Part shown: piece by piece, positions 10,001-18,574 of the stretch
Layout: the number at the start of each line of letters is the position of its first letter
Position numbering within the stretch: position 1 is the stretch's first letter
Origin: Flavobacterium humidisoli
Lineage (GTDB): Bacteria > Bacteroidota > Bacteroidia > Flavobacteriales > Flavobacteriaceae
Direction: 5' to 3'
Assembly (NCBI RefSeq): GCF_023272795.1
Contig: NZ_CP096829.1
Span: 5,208,001-5,272,000 of the forward strand
Length of the DNA stretch: 64,000 nucleotides
Notes under the pieces: model-generated
What the model was told of the DNA's origin: nothing
Seen by the model: only the letters and a program-made list of their open reading frames with translations
Databases searched by the model: none
Position numbers and translations under genes: made by a program

Positions 10001-10725
10001 GCGAAAAAGGAAGTAATTCTGAACGTGAAATGGCAAATGCTATGTACTTAGCAGGTTTTGACGTAAAAGACGTTCACATGACGGATTTAATTTCTGGACG
10101 TGAAACTCTTGAGGATATTCAGTTCATCGGAGCTGTTGGAGGATTCTCTAATTCAGACGTTTTAGGTTCTGCTAAAGGTTGGGCTGGAGCTTTCTTATAC
10201 AACGAAAAAGCAAAAACAGCTTTAGATAATTTCTTCAAAAGAGAAGATACTTTATCTGTTGGAATTTGTAACGGCTGCCAGTTGTTTATGGAATTGGAAG
10301 TGATTAATCCTGAGCACGAAGTTCACGGAAAAATGCTTCATAACGAAAGCCAGAAACACGAAAGTATCTTTACTTCTGTAAAAGTTCAGGAGAATAATTC
10401 TGTTATGTTATCGACGTTGGCTGGAAGCACTTTAGGAGTTTGGGTTTCTCACGGAGAAGGAAAATTCAATTTGCCTTATGCAGAAGACCAATATAACATT
10501 GTTTCTAAATACGCTTACGAAGGTTATCCTGCAAATCCAAACGGTTCAGATTATAACACAGCAATGATGTGTGATAAAACAGGAAGACATTTGGTTATGA
10601 TGCCTCACATTGAGCGTTCGACTTTCCAATGGAACTGGGCTCATTATCAAAAAGACAGAAACGATGAAGTTTCGCCTTGGCATGAAGCTTTTGTTAATGC
10701 TAGAAAATGGATTGAGAAAAACTAA
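7072..10725 (+). CDS. purL: Phosphoribosylformylglycinamidine synthase (large, single-chain form)
   Basis: 1217 aa, the size of the fused enzyme. It makes FGAM from FGAR, glutamine and ATP in purine synthesis. The N-terminal and linker region is followed by two AIRS-type halves (FSQANSEHCRHK, KAETHNFPT, GSGGEIRDR, then GKDSLSMKQKYP), and a C-terminal class I glutaminase has the nucleophile in GICNGCQLF and the His in the PHIERS region. An odd point is an in-frame TLDLGLWTLD stretch near residues 900-912 that looks like an intergenic repeat (see findings). Own promoter and terminator. Confidence 0.97.
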   Translation: MIHFFENQSKTVFAVQTQNEISAQDISKLNWLFADANKIEKSALTGFFVGPRATMITPWSTNAVEITQNMGISGIIRIEEFHPATEDFTDFDPMLSQKFNELDQEIFTINIQPEPILEIDDIAAYNKVEGLALSEEEVDYLNNLSAKLGRKLTDSEIFAFSQANSEHCRHKIFNGTFVIDGEEKETSLFKLIKKTSQENPNDIVSAYKDNVAFVKGPKVQQFAPKSADKPDFYEIKEFDSVISLKAETHNFPTTVEPFNGAATGSGGEIRDRLAGGQGSLPLAGTAVYMTSYSRLNDDRKWENAVEERKWLYQTPMDILIKASNGASDFGNKFGQPLITGSVLTFEHSENDRKIGYDKVIMQAGGIGYGKLDQSIKKKPQEGDKIVILGGENYRIGMGGAAVSSADTGAFGSGIELNAIQRSNPEMQKRAANAIRGLVESDNNPIVSIHDHGAGGHLNCLSELVEETGGLIDLDKLPVGDPTLSAKEIIGNESQERMGLVIGQKDIDTLQRIADRERSPMYQVGDVTGDHRFTFESKSNGSKPMDYALEDFFGSSPKTVMTDKTIDRKYADVAYNAGDFESYLKDVLRLEAVASKDWLTNKVDRCVGGKVAKQQNAGPLQLPLNNVGVMALDYLGKEGIATSIGHAPIAALIDPVAGSRNAIAESLSNIIWAPIKDQLKGISLSANWMWACKNEGEDARLYAAVEGCSEFAIELGINIPTGKDSLSMKQKYPNDEVIAPGTVIISAAGNCTDIRKVVEPVLQKNGDSIYYINLSQDDFKLGGSSFAQIRNTIGNETSTIKDASFFKNAFNTIQELIGESQILAGHDIGSGGLITTLLELCFADVNLGAKIDFSAFAEKDLLKILFAENIGIVFQAKSDAAVEAKLKANNIEFFKLGKATTTETLDLGLWTLDIKKYRDIWFETSYLLDQKQSKNGRAQARFENYKNQVLNYTFPAHFTGKKPEIDNSKPRPKAAIIREKGSNSEREMANAMYLAGFDVKDVHMTDLISGRETLEDIQFIGAVGGFSNSDVLGSAKGWAGAFLYNEKAKTALDNFFKREDTLSVGICNGCQLFMELEVINPEHEVHGKMLHNESQKHESIFTSVKVQENNSVMLSTLAGSTLGVWVSHGEGKFNLPYAEDQYNIVSKYAYEGYPANPNGSDYNTAMMCDKTGRHLVMMPHIERSTFQWNWAHYQKDRNDEVSPWHEAFVNARKWIEKN

Positions 10726-10740
10726 AAATATATTTTTACT

Positions 10741-10774
10741 AAAGCGCCCGAATTTTATCGGGCGTTTTTTTTTT
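10741..10774 (+). terminator. Terminator of purL
   Basis: Stem GCGCCCGA/TCGGGCG followed by a run of at least nine T, about 18 bp after the stop. Confidence 0.92.
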
Positions 10775-10871
10775 GCCTCGAATTACGCTAATTTTCACTA
10801 ATTTTTGGCACGAAGAAAAGCATTACTGCGCACCATTCGTAAAATTCGTATAATTCGTAGCTAACACTTTT

Positions 10872-10918
10872 TTAAACTATTCTAAGATTAATTTAATGGT
10901 ATCTTAAGATAGTTTAAG
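10872..10918. promoter_or_regulatory. Large imperfect palindrome upstream of the outer-membrane receptor gene
   Basis: TTAAACTATTCTAAGAT and, facing it, ATCTTAAGATAGTTTAA match at 15 of 17 positions. The right half contains the perfect palindrome TATCTTAAGATA (10900-10911). TATCTTTG (10941-10948) follows, ending 4 bp before the ATG. This may be an operator. Confidence 0.5.
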
Positions 10919-10952
10919 CAAGCACAAATATTGGAGTAAATATCTTTGTCTC

Positions 10953-13364
10953 ATGAAAAAATGGAAACAAAATTTACTCGCTGCAATTATCTTATTCGTT
11001 ATAAGCCAATACTCTTTTAGCCAGAAAACAAATTCAATTAATGGAATTATAACAGATGGAAAAACTCCAATCGAATTTGTCGACGTAGTTTTAAAACCAG
11101 TAAGCGACACAACCAAAACGGCTGCATATGCCATTACAGATGCTTCTGGAAAATTTATTCTTGAAAATATAGATCCTGCCGACTATATTTTAAAATTTAG
11201 ATTAATTGGTTTTAAAACAATAAATCAGAAAATAAAATATTCAGGTTCTACTGCTGCATTAGGAAATATCGTTTTGCAGGAAGATGCCAATTTATTGAAC
11301 ACAGTTGTCGTAAAATCAGAAAAAAAACAGATTCAGAAAACTGCTGAAGGTTTTGTTTTTAATGCTGTTTCAAACATTTCACAATCTGGAGGAACCGCAA
11401 CCGATATGCTAAAAAGCATTCCAACTGTTGCGGTTGATGCTGAAGGCGGCATTACCTTAAGAGGAAAATCGCCTATGATTTTGATAAATGGGAAAAATTC
11501 TGCCATTACCAACATGGATCAGATTGCCGCGAGCAGTATTGAAAGCATTGAAATAATCACGAATCCGACGGCTAAATATGATGCAAATGCTGAAAGCGGC
11601 ATCATTAACATAAAACTCAAAAAAAACAACCTAAGCGGTACAAATGGTGCCGTAGCGCTAGGTGCAGGTTTTGGTGCAAAAGGAAGAGTCAATAGTTCTG
11701 CCCTTTTCAACCATAAAACAGAGAAATGGAATTTTGGTTTAGGATATGACAATCGTTTTGCTGGAAGAACCAAGAAAATAAATGCTGACCGAACTAATTA
11801 TTTTATTAATGATGAACATTATATTCACCAAAATAGAAATGATGAACGAACTGAAGGCTTACAGAATTTGAAATTGAATATTGATTTTTCTCCAAATGAA
11901 AAAAATAGTTTTTCATTTGAAGCACTTGGAAATATCGAAACCCAAGACAATGACGAAACTTTGTACACGCAGGTAAACACAAGTGCCAATGCATTTTTCT
12001 CTAATAACAGAAGGCATTCATTAGAACTGGAACGTTCAAAAGTGGGCGAACTTGCTTTTACTTATGATCGTAAATTTTCTGACGAGCGAAAAAATTTAAA
12101 TACATCGATTACTTCATCTTTCGGAAAACACAGAGAAAACACCGATATTGATACTTATAATTATGATGAATATCAGCAGCAGATTGATGGCGCTTTATTG
12201 CAAAGAACTCACAACTATGAAAATCAGAATATTTCGAATGCCATTGTAAATTACACTTTTCCAATTTCAGAAAAATCGATTATAGAAACAGGTTACAAAG
12301 GAACTTTCCGATTTTTTAATTCAGATTTTGAAAGTGCTGATATGATAAATGGGGAATATGTTGTAAACCCATTAGCGAGCAATACTTTCAAATTTAACGA
12401 ACAAATAAATGCCGTTTATGGACTGATGAATTCCTATATCGGTGACAGCGAAAACCCAAAATGGAAATATAATTTAGGATTGCGTGCAGAAAATGTTTCC
12501 AACACTGGAGCAACACAGAATAACAGTGACCGATTCAACAATGATTATTTGAAAATTTTTCCGTCAGCTTCCTTGCAATTGAATCTAAAACCAGAAGAAT
12601 TTATCAAACTAAACTACAGCAAACGAATCAACCGACCTGATTTGGATGATTTAAATCCGTTTATCGATATTACAGATGCACTGAATCCGCATGGCGGAAA
12701 TCCATATTTAAAACCAGAAATCATTCATATTGCCGAAATAAGTTATAATAAAAACTGGAAAAACTATTCTTTTTCGACCAATGCCTTTTACAGAAACGCA
12801 ACTGATGCAATCAGACAATATGCACAGCTTTTAGATAATGGAGTGGTTTTACTCCAGCCTCAAAACATTGGAAGTACGGTTACGTATGGTTTAGAAACTA
12901 TTTTCAGCCTTAAACCAGTTGGTTTTTATGACGCAAATATTAGCTTAACCGCTTTTCAGCAAAACATTAATGCAAACAATTTACCTCAGGCCGAGGATGT
13001 TGTAAGCAATGCTTTCAGCTGGTACGGAAAAGTGATTAATAACTTTGTTCCCTGGAAAGGCGGAAAGCTTCAGATTATAGGAAATTACAATTCTGCTGTT
13101 GCAACTCCGCAGGGAAAAAGAATTCCGATATACAATGTAGACATGGGATTTCAGCAAAAATTAGGAAAAGGAAATGCCCGACTGGGCTTAGTTGTAACCG
13201 ATATGTTTAATACTTTAGAAAGCGGTTACAAAAACAATACGCTTTTGTTTAGCAATCATAGAACCAATAAATCAGACACAAGAGCTTTGATGGTTACTTT
13301 TGCCTACACTTTCAGATCTGATTTTAAAGAAAAATTACTAGAAAATCAGTTTTCAACGGAGTAA
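10953..13364 (+). CDS. TonB-dependent receptor-like outer-membrane protein (OMP beta-barrel family 3)
   Basis: 803 aa. Signal peptide MKKWKQNLLAAIILFVISQYSFS. A carboxypeptidase-regulatory-like beta-sandwich spans about 28-105 (NSINGIITDGKTPIEFVDVV), a plug domain about 125-215 (GTATDMLKSIPTVAVDAEGG, IESIEIITNPTAKYD), then a beta-barrel with many Asn/Tyr-rich strands and RINRPDLDDLNPF. This type lacks the classical aromatic C-terminus. Ligand unknown; no SusD partner is adjacent. A palindrome upstream may be its operator, and the ATG is so close to the -7-like element that the mRNA may be nearly leaderless. Confidence 0.88.
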   Translation: MKKWKQNLLAAIILFVISQYSFSQKTNSINGIITDGKTPIEFVDVVLKPVSDTTKTAAYAITDASGKFILENIDPADYILKFRLIGFKTINQKIKYSGSTAALGNIVLQEDANLLNTVVVKSEKKQIQKTAEGFVFNAVSNISQSGGTATDMLKSIPTVAVDAEGGITLRGKSPMILINGKNSAITNMDQIAASSIESIEIITNPTAKYDANAESGIINIKLKKNNLSGTNGAVALGAGFGAKGRVNSSALFNHKTEKWNFGLGYDNRFAGRTKKINADRTNYFINDEHYIHQNRNDERTEGLQNLKLNIDFSPNEKNSFSFEALGNIETQDNDETLYTQVNTSANAFFSNNRRHSLELERSKVGELAFTYDRKFSDERKNLNTSITSSFGKHRENTDIDTYNYDEYQQQIDGALLQRTHNYENQNISNAIVNYTFPISEKSIIETGYKGTFRFFNSDFESADMINGEYVVNPLASNTFKFNEQINAVYGLMNSYIGDSENPKWKYNLGLRAENVSNTGATQNNSDRFNNDYLKIFPSASLQLNLKPEEFIKLNYSKRINRPDLDDLNPFIDITDALNPHGGNPYLKPEIIHIAEISYNKNWKNYSFSTNAFYRNATDAIRQYAQLLDNGVVLLQPQNIGSTVTYGLETIFSLKPVGFYDANISLTAFQQNINANNLPQAEDVVSNAFSWYGKVINNFVPWKGGKLQIIGNYNSAVATPQGKRIPIYNVDMGFQQKLGKGNARLGLVVTDMFNTLESGYKNNTLLFSNHRTNKSDTRALMVTFAYTFRSDFKEKLLENQFSTE

Positions 13365-13506
13365 AAACAAACCTAAAATGATAAAAATGTAAAAATTTCA
13401 TTCTTGTATTTTTAAGCTTCCATTCTATAAAAAAAATGGATTATATTCGCTCAGCAAAAATCATCCAATAGATTTTTCGGCCCAAAAATATTTAAACCTA
13501 CATAGA

Positions 13507-13941
13507 ATGAAATTTTTAAAATTACTTTTTGTTTTCAGCCTATTCTTTGCTGTTACACCATCACATTCACAAGTTCACGTAGATCAGATTATCCACAATT
13601 CTAAAGAACGCTATATTACTACTACAATTGGCTATCCAGTTCCTGGAACGTATGCTCCATTAAACCAAAAAGAACCTATTACAGTTTTAAATCCAGACGG
13701 AACAGGTTTTATTCAAGCTGAAGATTTAAGCAAACAAAAAATAAATTGGGGGATTGAATGTAATGAAGAAGGTATTCCTGTTTTTAAAGAAGGCTTCAAT
13801 AGTGCTTCTTACACATTCTGGTACAGACCAAATGACAGTAATGAATGGTATTATTCTCAATTCTCTATTCATTTTGCTAAGAAAAAAATGTTTTTAATGG
13901 GCGAAAGAGTAAAAGTATACGAAGATTATAACGTACAATAG
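13507..13941 (+). CDS. Small secreted protein of unknown function
   Basis: 144 aa with a signal peptide (cleavage near HSQ, residues 20-22). The mature part begins VHVDQIIHNSKERYI and has aromatic-rich strands (YTFWYRP, EWYYSQFSIHF). I recognise no family. It is probably periplasmic or exported. It lies alone between the receptor gene and the acyl-CoA synthetase, same strand, about 140 bp after the former. Confidence 0.7.
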   Translation: MKFLKLLFVFSLFFAVTPSHSQVHVDQIIHNSKERYITTTIGYPVPGTYAPLNQKEPITVLNPDGTGFIQAEDLSKQKINWGIECNEEGIPVFKEGFNSASYTFWYRPNDSNEWYYSQFSIHFAKKKMFLMGERVKVYEDYNVQ

Positions 13942-14117
13942 CTTTTAAAAACGTCTTCAAATTAAATTTTTCTTGATTTTTTAGAAATTTAACGACAAAA
14001 AAGAAAACGTTTTCGTTGATTTTTAATAGTCTTTATAAATTTTCCCATTAAATTTTATAAAATTGAAAATCATACCCAAATTTTATTTAATTTGCAATAA
14101 AATTCAATATATTAAAC

Positions 14118-15896
14118 ATGGTTTCAATCACACGCCTTTTTGATTTTCCCTATTATCAACAAGAAACTTACAACCTTCCAGTTGCGCTTGCAACCAAAAA
14201 AAATGGAGTCTGGGAAAAAACATCTAGCCAAGAATATATTGCAAAAGCAAATGCTATTTCTAGAGCATTATTGCGTATGGGCGTTCAGAAAGATGATAAA
14301 ATTGCTTTAATTACTTCGAACAACAGAACGGAGTGGAATATAATGGATATTGGTATTTTGCAGACTGGTGCTCAAAATGTTCCAATTTATCCAACTATTG
14401 CAGAAGAAGATTACGAATATATTTTGAACCATAGCGGCAGTATTTACTGTTTTGTTTCTGATGAAGAAGTATTACAGAAAGTAAATGCCATTAAAGCAAA
14501 TGTACCCACTTTAAAAGAAGTTTATTCTTTTAATGAAATTCCAGGATGCAAACACTGGACAGACCTTCTTGCACTTGGCGAAGACGAAAGCAATCAAAGT
14601 GAAGTTGAAGCTAGAAAAGACAGTATCCAGACAGATGATTTAGCCACTATAATTTATACTTCTGGAACAACAGGAAAACCTAAAGGAGTTATGCTTTCGC
14701 ACAAAAACATTGTATCGAATGTTTTAGACAGTGCGCCAAGAATTCCTTTTGATCCAGGAAAAAGTACTGCATTAAGCTTCTTGCCTATTTGCCATATCTT
14801 TGAAAGAATGATTTTGTACATCTATCAATTTTATGGGGTTTCGGTTTATTTTGGAGAATCTATAGATAAAATCAGTGATAACTTAAAAGAAGTGCGCCCA
14901 ACTGTAATTACAGCTGTACCAAGACTTTTAGAAAAAGTTTACGATAAAATTTATGCTAAAGGAGCTGAATTAACCGGTATCAAGAAAAAATTATTTTTCT
15001 GGGCAATTGATTTAGGTTTAAGATACGAACCATACGGAGCAAATGGTGCTTGGTATGAATTCCAATTAAAAATTGCACGCAAACTAATTTTCAGCAAATG
15101 GAAAGAAGGTTTGGGCGGAAATTTAGATTTAATGGTTTCTGGAAGTGCGGCATTACAACCACGTTTAACGAGAGTTTTTGCTGCCGCGGAAATTCCAGTT
15201 ATGGAAGGTTACGGTTTATCTGAAACATCGCCAGTAATTGCAGTTAACGACCAAAGAAATAGAGGCTTTAAAATTGGAACGGTTGGAAAACCAATTCGCA
15301 ATCTTGAAGTTAAAATCGCCGAAGATGGAGAAATCTTATTGAAAGGACCAAACGTAATGTTGGGTTACTACAAAGATCCAGAAAAAACTGCTGAAGCAAT
15401 TATAGATGGTTATTTCCATACAGGAGATATTGGAGAAATTGATAGTGAAGGTTTCTTGAAAATTACAGATCGTAAGAAAGAAATGTTCAAAACTTCTGGA
15501 GGTAAATATATCGCTCCACAAATGATTGAAAATGCCATGAAACAATCTCGTTTTATTGAACAGATTATGGTTATTGGAGAAGGCGAAAAAATGCCAGCAG
15601 CGTTTATTCAGCCCAACTTTGAATTTGTAAAAGAATGGGCGAAAATTCATAAAATCGTTTTAGGAGATTCTCCTGCTGATATTTCTTCAAATGCTGAAGT
15701 AATCAAACGTATTGATAACGAAGTGGAAGAAATCAACAAAAAATTTGGTCACTGGGAACAAATTAAGCGTTTTGAGCTGACACCTGATGTTTGGTCAATT
15801 GATGGAGGACAACTTACTCCTACTTTAAAATTGAAACGAAAAATCATCAAAGAAATTTACAAAGATCTTTATGCAAAAATCTACGGAAACAATTAA
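14118..15896 (+). CDS. Long-chain-fatty-acid--CoA ligase (FAA1/FadD15 type)
   Basis: 592 aa AMP-forming synthetase. The phosphate-binding motif YTSGTTGKPKGVMLSH is near residues 180-195, the ATP motif GYGLSETSP near 360, the adenylate-binding YFHTGDIGEID near 432, and the hinge KITDRKKEMFKTSGGKYI near 450. It activates fatty acids to acyl-CoA for lipid synthesis or the beta-oxidation genes at 49-55 kb. Length and the LSFLPICHIFERM motif fit the long-chain group found in Bacteroidota. Followed by a good terminator; monocistronic. Confidence 0.93.
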   Translation: MVSITRLFDFPYYQQETYNLPVALATKKNGVWEKTSSQEYIAKANAISRALLRMGVQKDDKIALITSNNRTEWNIMDIGILQTGAQNVPIYPTIAEEDYEYILNHSGSIYCFVSDEEVLQKVNAIKANVPTLKEVYSFNEIPGCKHWTDLLALGEDESNQSEVEARKDSIQTDDLATIIYTSGTTGKPKGVMLSHKNIVSNVLDSAPRIPFDPGKSTALSFLPICHIFERMILYIYQFYGVSVYFGESIDKISDNLKEVRPTVITAVPRLLEKVYDKIYAKGAELTGIKKKLFFWAIDLGLRYEPYGANGAWYEFQLKIARKLIFSKWKEGLGGNLDLMVSGSAALQPRLTRVFAAAEIPVMEGYGLSETSPVIAVNDQRNRGFKIGTVGKPIRNLEVKIAEDGEILLKGPNVMLGYYKDPEKTAEAIIDGYFHTGDIGEIDSEGFLKITDRKKEMFKTSGGKYIAPQMIENAMKQSRFIEQIMVIGEGEKMPAAFIQPNFEFVKEWAKIHKIVLGDSPADISSNAEVIKRIDNEVEEINKKFGHWEQIKRFELTPDVWSIDGGQLTPTLKLKRKIIKEIYKDLYAKIYGNN

Positions 15897-15922
15897 TAAA
15901 TCAAAATAATATAACCAAAGTG

Positions 15923-15953
15923 AAAAGGCTATCTCATTGAGATAGCCTTTTTT
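15923..15953 (+). terminator. Terminator of the acyl-CoA ligase gene
   Basis: 12-bp stem AAAGGCTATCTC / GAGATAGCCTTT followed by TTTT, 27 bp after the stop. Confidence 0.9.
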
Positions 15954-16039
15954 ACTATCAAAAAACGGGTATTTTTACTTTAAATACTAAACTATAAATC
16001 GCGTATTTTTAGGTTTTCTTTCATCTAAAACAGAATAAT

Positions 16040-16954
16040 ATGCCTTGGACAGTTCTCGAACAATTATGGAAACGTACTTTAGATTCTAAAAATGCGGACT
16101 CAAACCATACCAATTGGGATAGTCAAATTAAAATACTGTATCAATTAGGTATTGGTATGGAAGATACTTTGTATTTTCTATATTCTGAAAAACCAGATTT
16201 TGAAACTTTCAAAACATGGATTAATAATAGAAAAAGAGATATTGCATCCGAAATCGAGGATTTAACTGAAAATGTACTATCTGATCAAGATCTTGAATTT
16301 TGGAATCGGAACGGTTATGTTGTCGTTAAAAATGCTATTTCAAAAGAAGATTGCGAAGCCACACAAAAAGCTATTTGGGAATATTTAAAAATGAATCCGG
16401 ATGAAAAAGAAAGCTGGTACAAGCGTCACGAAGAACAAAAAGGGCTTATGCTTAATTTTTCAGATCATGAAACTTTAAATCGTAATCGTTTTTCGCCAAA
16501 AGTAAAAAAGGCTTACGAACAGCTTTATGGAACTACGAATATCTACAAAACTATAGACAAAGTAAGTTTTAATCCGCCCGAAACAGATCATTTCACTTTT
16601 CTTGGAAGTCCTCTTCATTGGGATATGAGCTTAAAAAAACCGCTTACTTATGGTCTTCAAGGCTTGTTTTATTTAACCGAATGCAGAGAAAATGATGGCG
16701 CTTTCCATTGCGTTCCAGGTTTTCATAATCAAATCGATGAATGGCTCGACAAACTTGAACCGCATGAAAATCCACGAGAAAAAGCTTTAAAAACTTTACA
16801 TCCAAAACCAATTACAGGAGATGCAGGCGATTTTATAATCTGGCATAACGCATTACCGCACTGTGCAACGCCAAACAAAGGAGAAAATCCAAGAATGGTT
16901 CAATATCTTACTTATCTTCCAAACGATTACAATGCAGCTGGAGAATGGATTTGA
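16040..16954 (+). CDS. Phytanoyl-CoA dioxygenase (PhyH) family protein
   Basis: 304 aa Fe(II)/2-oxoglutarate oxygenase. The iron triad is visible as His193-x-Asp195 in LHWDMS and a distal His in the WHNALPHCATP segment (residues 268-278), with an Arg (NPRMVQY) placed to bind 2-oxoglutarate. DLEFWNRNGYVVVKNAIS is the usual start of the fold. Substrate unknown; members hydroxylate lipids, antibiotics and other small molecules. Single gene, no helpful neighbours. Confidence 0.85.
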   Translation: MPWTVLEQLWKRTLDSKNADSNHTNWDSQIKILYQLGIGMEDTLYFLYSEKPDFETFKTWINNRKRDIASEIEDLTENVLSDQDLEFWNRNGYVVVKNAISKEDCEATQKAIWEYLKMNPDEKESWYKRHEEQKGLMLNFSDHETLNRNRFSPKVKKAYEQLYGTTNIYKTIDKVSFNPPETDHFTFLGSPLHWDMSLKKPLTYGLQGLFYLTECRENDGAFHCVPGFHNQIDEWLDKLEPHENPREKALKTLHPKPITGDAGDFIIWHNALPHCATPNKGENPRMVQYLTYLPNDYNAAGEWI

Positions 16955-17060
16955 ATCGTTTACAATAATTGCAGAAACGCGAAAAACTGTAAATACTTCT
17001 ATTTACAGTTTTCTACAGTCATCAGCTATCCTTTTAATAACTGATATTACAAATTAAATT

Positions 17061-17606
17061 CTAACTTTTAAGGCACCAATTCAAAATCTTTGCGATGTTT
17101 TTGGCATCGTCAATTCCGCGGTGATGTGTTCCTTCTAACGGAATATTTAGCAATGCAAGCGCGCCGTTCATTCCTGTTGGTTTAACCAAGCCAAACTTTT
17201 CGGCAAAATGCTCTTTTACATTGATATGCTCCTCTCCCATTGGGTATGGAATACCCAACGATTTACATTGTTTTTTCAGCATATTCAAATCGTACTGGCC
17301 GTAACTTGCCCAAGTATATAAATCGGGGTTGTATTCGTCAATAAGCTCATTAATGGCATCTTCGAAACTAACTCCATTCTTATCAAGTAAATCCTGAGTA
17401 ATGGTGGTCAATTCCGTACAAAATAAACTAACGCTCGAGCACTGTGGTTTTACCAATATTCCTTTATTCTTAGAAATTGCTCCAGTTTCTGTATCCAATA
17501 CAGCCAAACCGATTTCTATAATTTCATTTTGCTGCCCACTCGGGACCGCACCTTGCCAACATGTGGCTTCTAGATCGATAATAATAATTTTATCTGTAGT
17601 TTTCAT
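17061..17606 (-). CDS. DEDDh-type 3'-5' exonuclease (ERI1/KapD-like)
   Basis: 181 aa. Exo I DLEAT (Asp11, Glu13), Exo II YGQYDLNML, and Exo III with His162 and Asp167 in HHRGIDDAKN: all four metal-binding acids and the catalytic His are present. It would trim nucleic acid 3' ends. Sequence flavour (IIIIDLEATCW, RGIDDAKNIAKIL) is closest to the ERI1/KapD group, many of which act on RNA. Its position next to an SPFH/RNA-ligase/tRNA locus on the same strand is suggestive, but a 140-bp repeat-bearing gap lies between it and the next gene. Confidence 0.85.
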   Translation of the reverse strand: MKTTDKIIIIDLEATCWQGAVPSGQQNEIIEIGLAVLDTETGAISKNKGILVKPQCSSVSLFCTELTTITQDLLDKNGVSFEDAINELIDEYNPDLYTWASYGQYDLNMLKKQCKSLGIPYPMGEEHINVKEHFAEKFGLVKPTGMNGALALLNIPLEGTHHRGIDDAKNIAKILNWCLKS

Positions 17607-17653
17607 TTTTTTAATTTTTAAATAATTGTGTTTATTTTTTTTAACCGCTAAGA

Positions 17654-17728
17654 GCGCTAAGATTTACACAAAGGATCGCTAAGATTAGTTTTAGCTCCCG
17701 ATAGCTATAAAAACTTTGTGTCTTAGCG
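17654..17728. repeat. Palindromic intergenic repeat (CGCTAAG / CTTAGCG)
   Basis: Left arm CGCTAAGATTTACACAAAG and right arm CTTTGTGTCTTAGCG face each other across about 40 bp that include CCCGATAGCTA. Same style as the other intergenic palindromes of the window. Confidence 0.6.
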
Positions 17729-17746
17729 ACTTTGTGGCAGAAACCT

Positions 17747-18250
17747 TTAGAAAAACATGCTTTTAAAATCTAGAAAGAAACTTCTTTTCTTAGACTTTTT
17801 TTCAGGTTTTTCTTTTTTTACAGCATTCTTCTTTTCAAAAACAGCTTTAGCTTTCTCCAACTTTTTAACTGGTTTTGTCTCTTCTTTTTTAGAAGTTTCA
17901 TAAAACTTTTTGAAAGGACGCGGTTCGAAATCAACCAAAATAGCTGCCATATTTATAGCATCAATATTTGATGGATCTGTTTCTCCTTTAAAGAACGTCT
18001 CGATAGGTCTGAACTTGTCTTTCTTTTCCTTAAACTTATTTTTCTTCGTATGATCGAAATCTAAACCCAAAAGATTCTTAAAAACATTCAAGTCATCTTG
18101 AGTTGGGTTATTCTCGAAAATCAACCAACACAAATCACGAAGTTTTCCACGAGAAGGCTTGTACAAATAATCAAAGTATTTGTCGCCTTTTTCTATCTCG
18201 TATTTATTTCTAATTGCTTTTTTGTATTTTTCTAGTGTATTGTTTTGCAT
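17747..18250 (-). CDS. Uncharacterised basic protein in the SPFH/RNA-ligase locus
   Basis: 167 aa from the ATG at 18250; an upstream in-frame TTG at 18268 is less likely. The N-terminal 110 residues look globular (FDYLYKPSRGKLRDLCWLIF), and the tail is strongly Lys-rich (KKEKPEKKSKKRSFFLDFK), so it may bind RNA or membrane. I recognise no family. It is the third gene after the SPFH gene on the same strand, with a 52-codon ORF between, so an operon is plausible. Confidence 0.7.
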   Translation of the reverse strand: MQNNTLEKYKKAIRNKYEIEKGDKYFDYLYKPSRGKLRDLCWLIFENNPTQDDLNVFKNLLGLDFDHTKKNKFKEKKDKFRPIETFFKGETDPSNIDAINMAAILVDFEPRPFKKFYETSKKEETKPVKKLEKAKAVFEKKNAVKKEKPEKKSKKRSFFLDFKSMFF

Positions 18251-18359
18251 GATATTTTTCTTTTGCAATTCTTGGAAATCTCAGGAAATCGAAGGCTTTT
18301 CTGGGAAATCCAATATCACAAAAGTTCAAAAACACGCTTGCTTTACTAGAGAAATATCT

Positions 18360-18518
18360 TTAAATGATATATATGGTTTCCCTAAAATTCACCTTTTCAT
18401 TCCATAGGCTAATGCATTCTAAATCTGCTCCTTTAATTGAGGCAAACGAAGATTCACTTAACTCCACTGTATCCGTTTGACCTTTCTGGCCCGACGCAAA
18501 TCCTATTTCTTGATTCAT
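18360..18518 (-). CDS. Small ORF (52 aa) behind the SPFH gene
   Basis: ATG at 18518, TAA at 18360-18362. The product begins MNQEIGFASGQKGQTDTVEL and ends RETIYII. It sits 56 bp after the SPFH stop and 109 bp before the next gene, all on the minus strand. Composition is protein-like, with balanced codons and no low-complexity runs. No family recognised. It could be a real small protein or the remnant of a longer gene. Confidence 0.45.
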   Translation of the reverse strand: MNQEIGFASGQKGQTDTVELSESSFASIKGADLECISLWNEKVNFRETIYII

Positions 18519-18574
18519 CCTTAAATTTTTATTATTAAACTTAAACGATCAACATTTTACTGCTAATAGTTCTT

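Noticed and set aside
10610..10801. 63-codon ORF overlapping the purL end
   Set aside because: Out of frame with purL, covers the purL terminator, no start signal.
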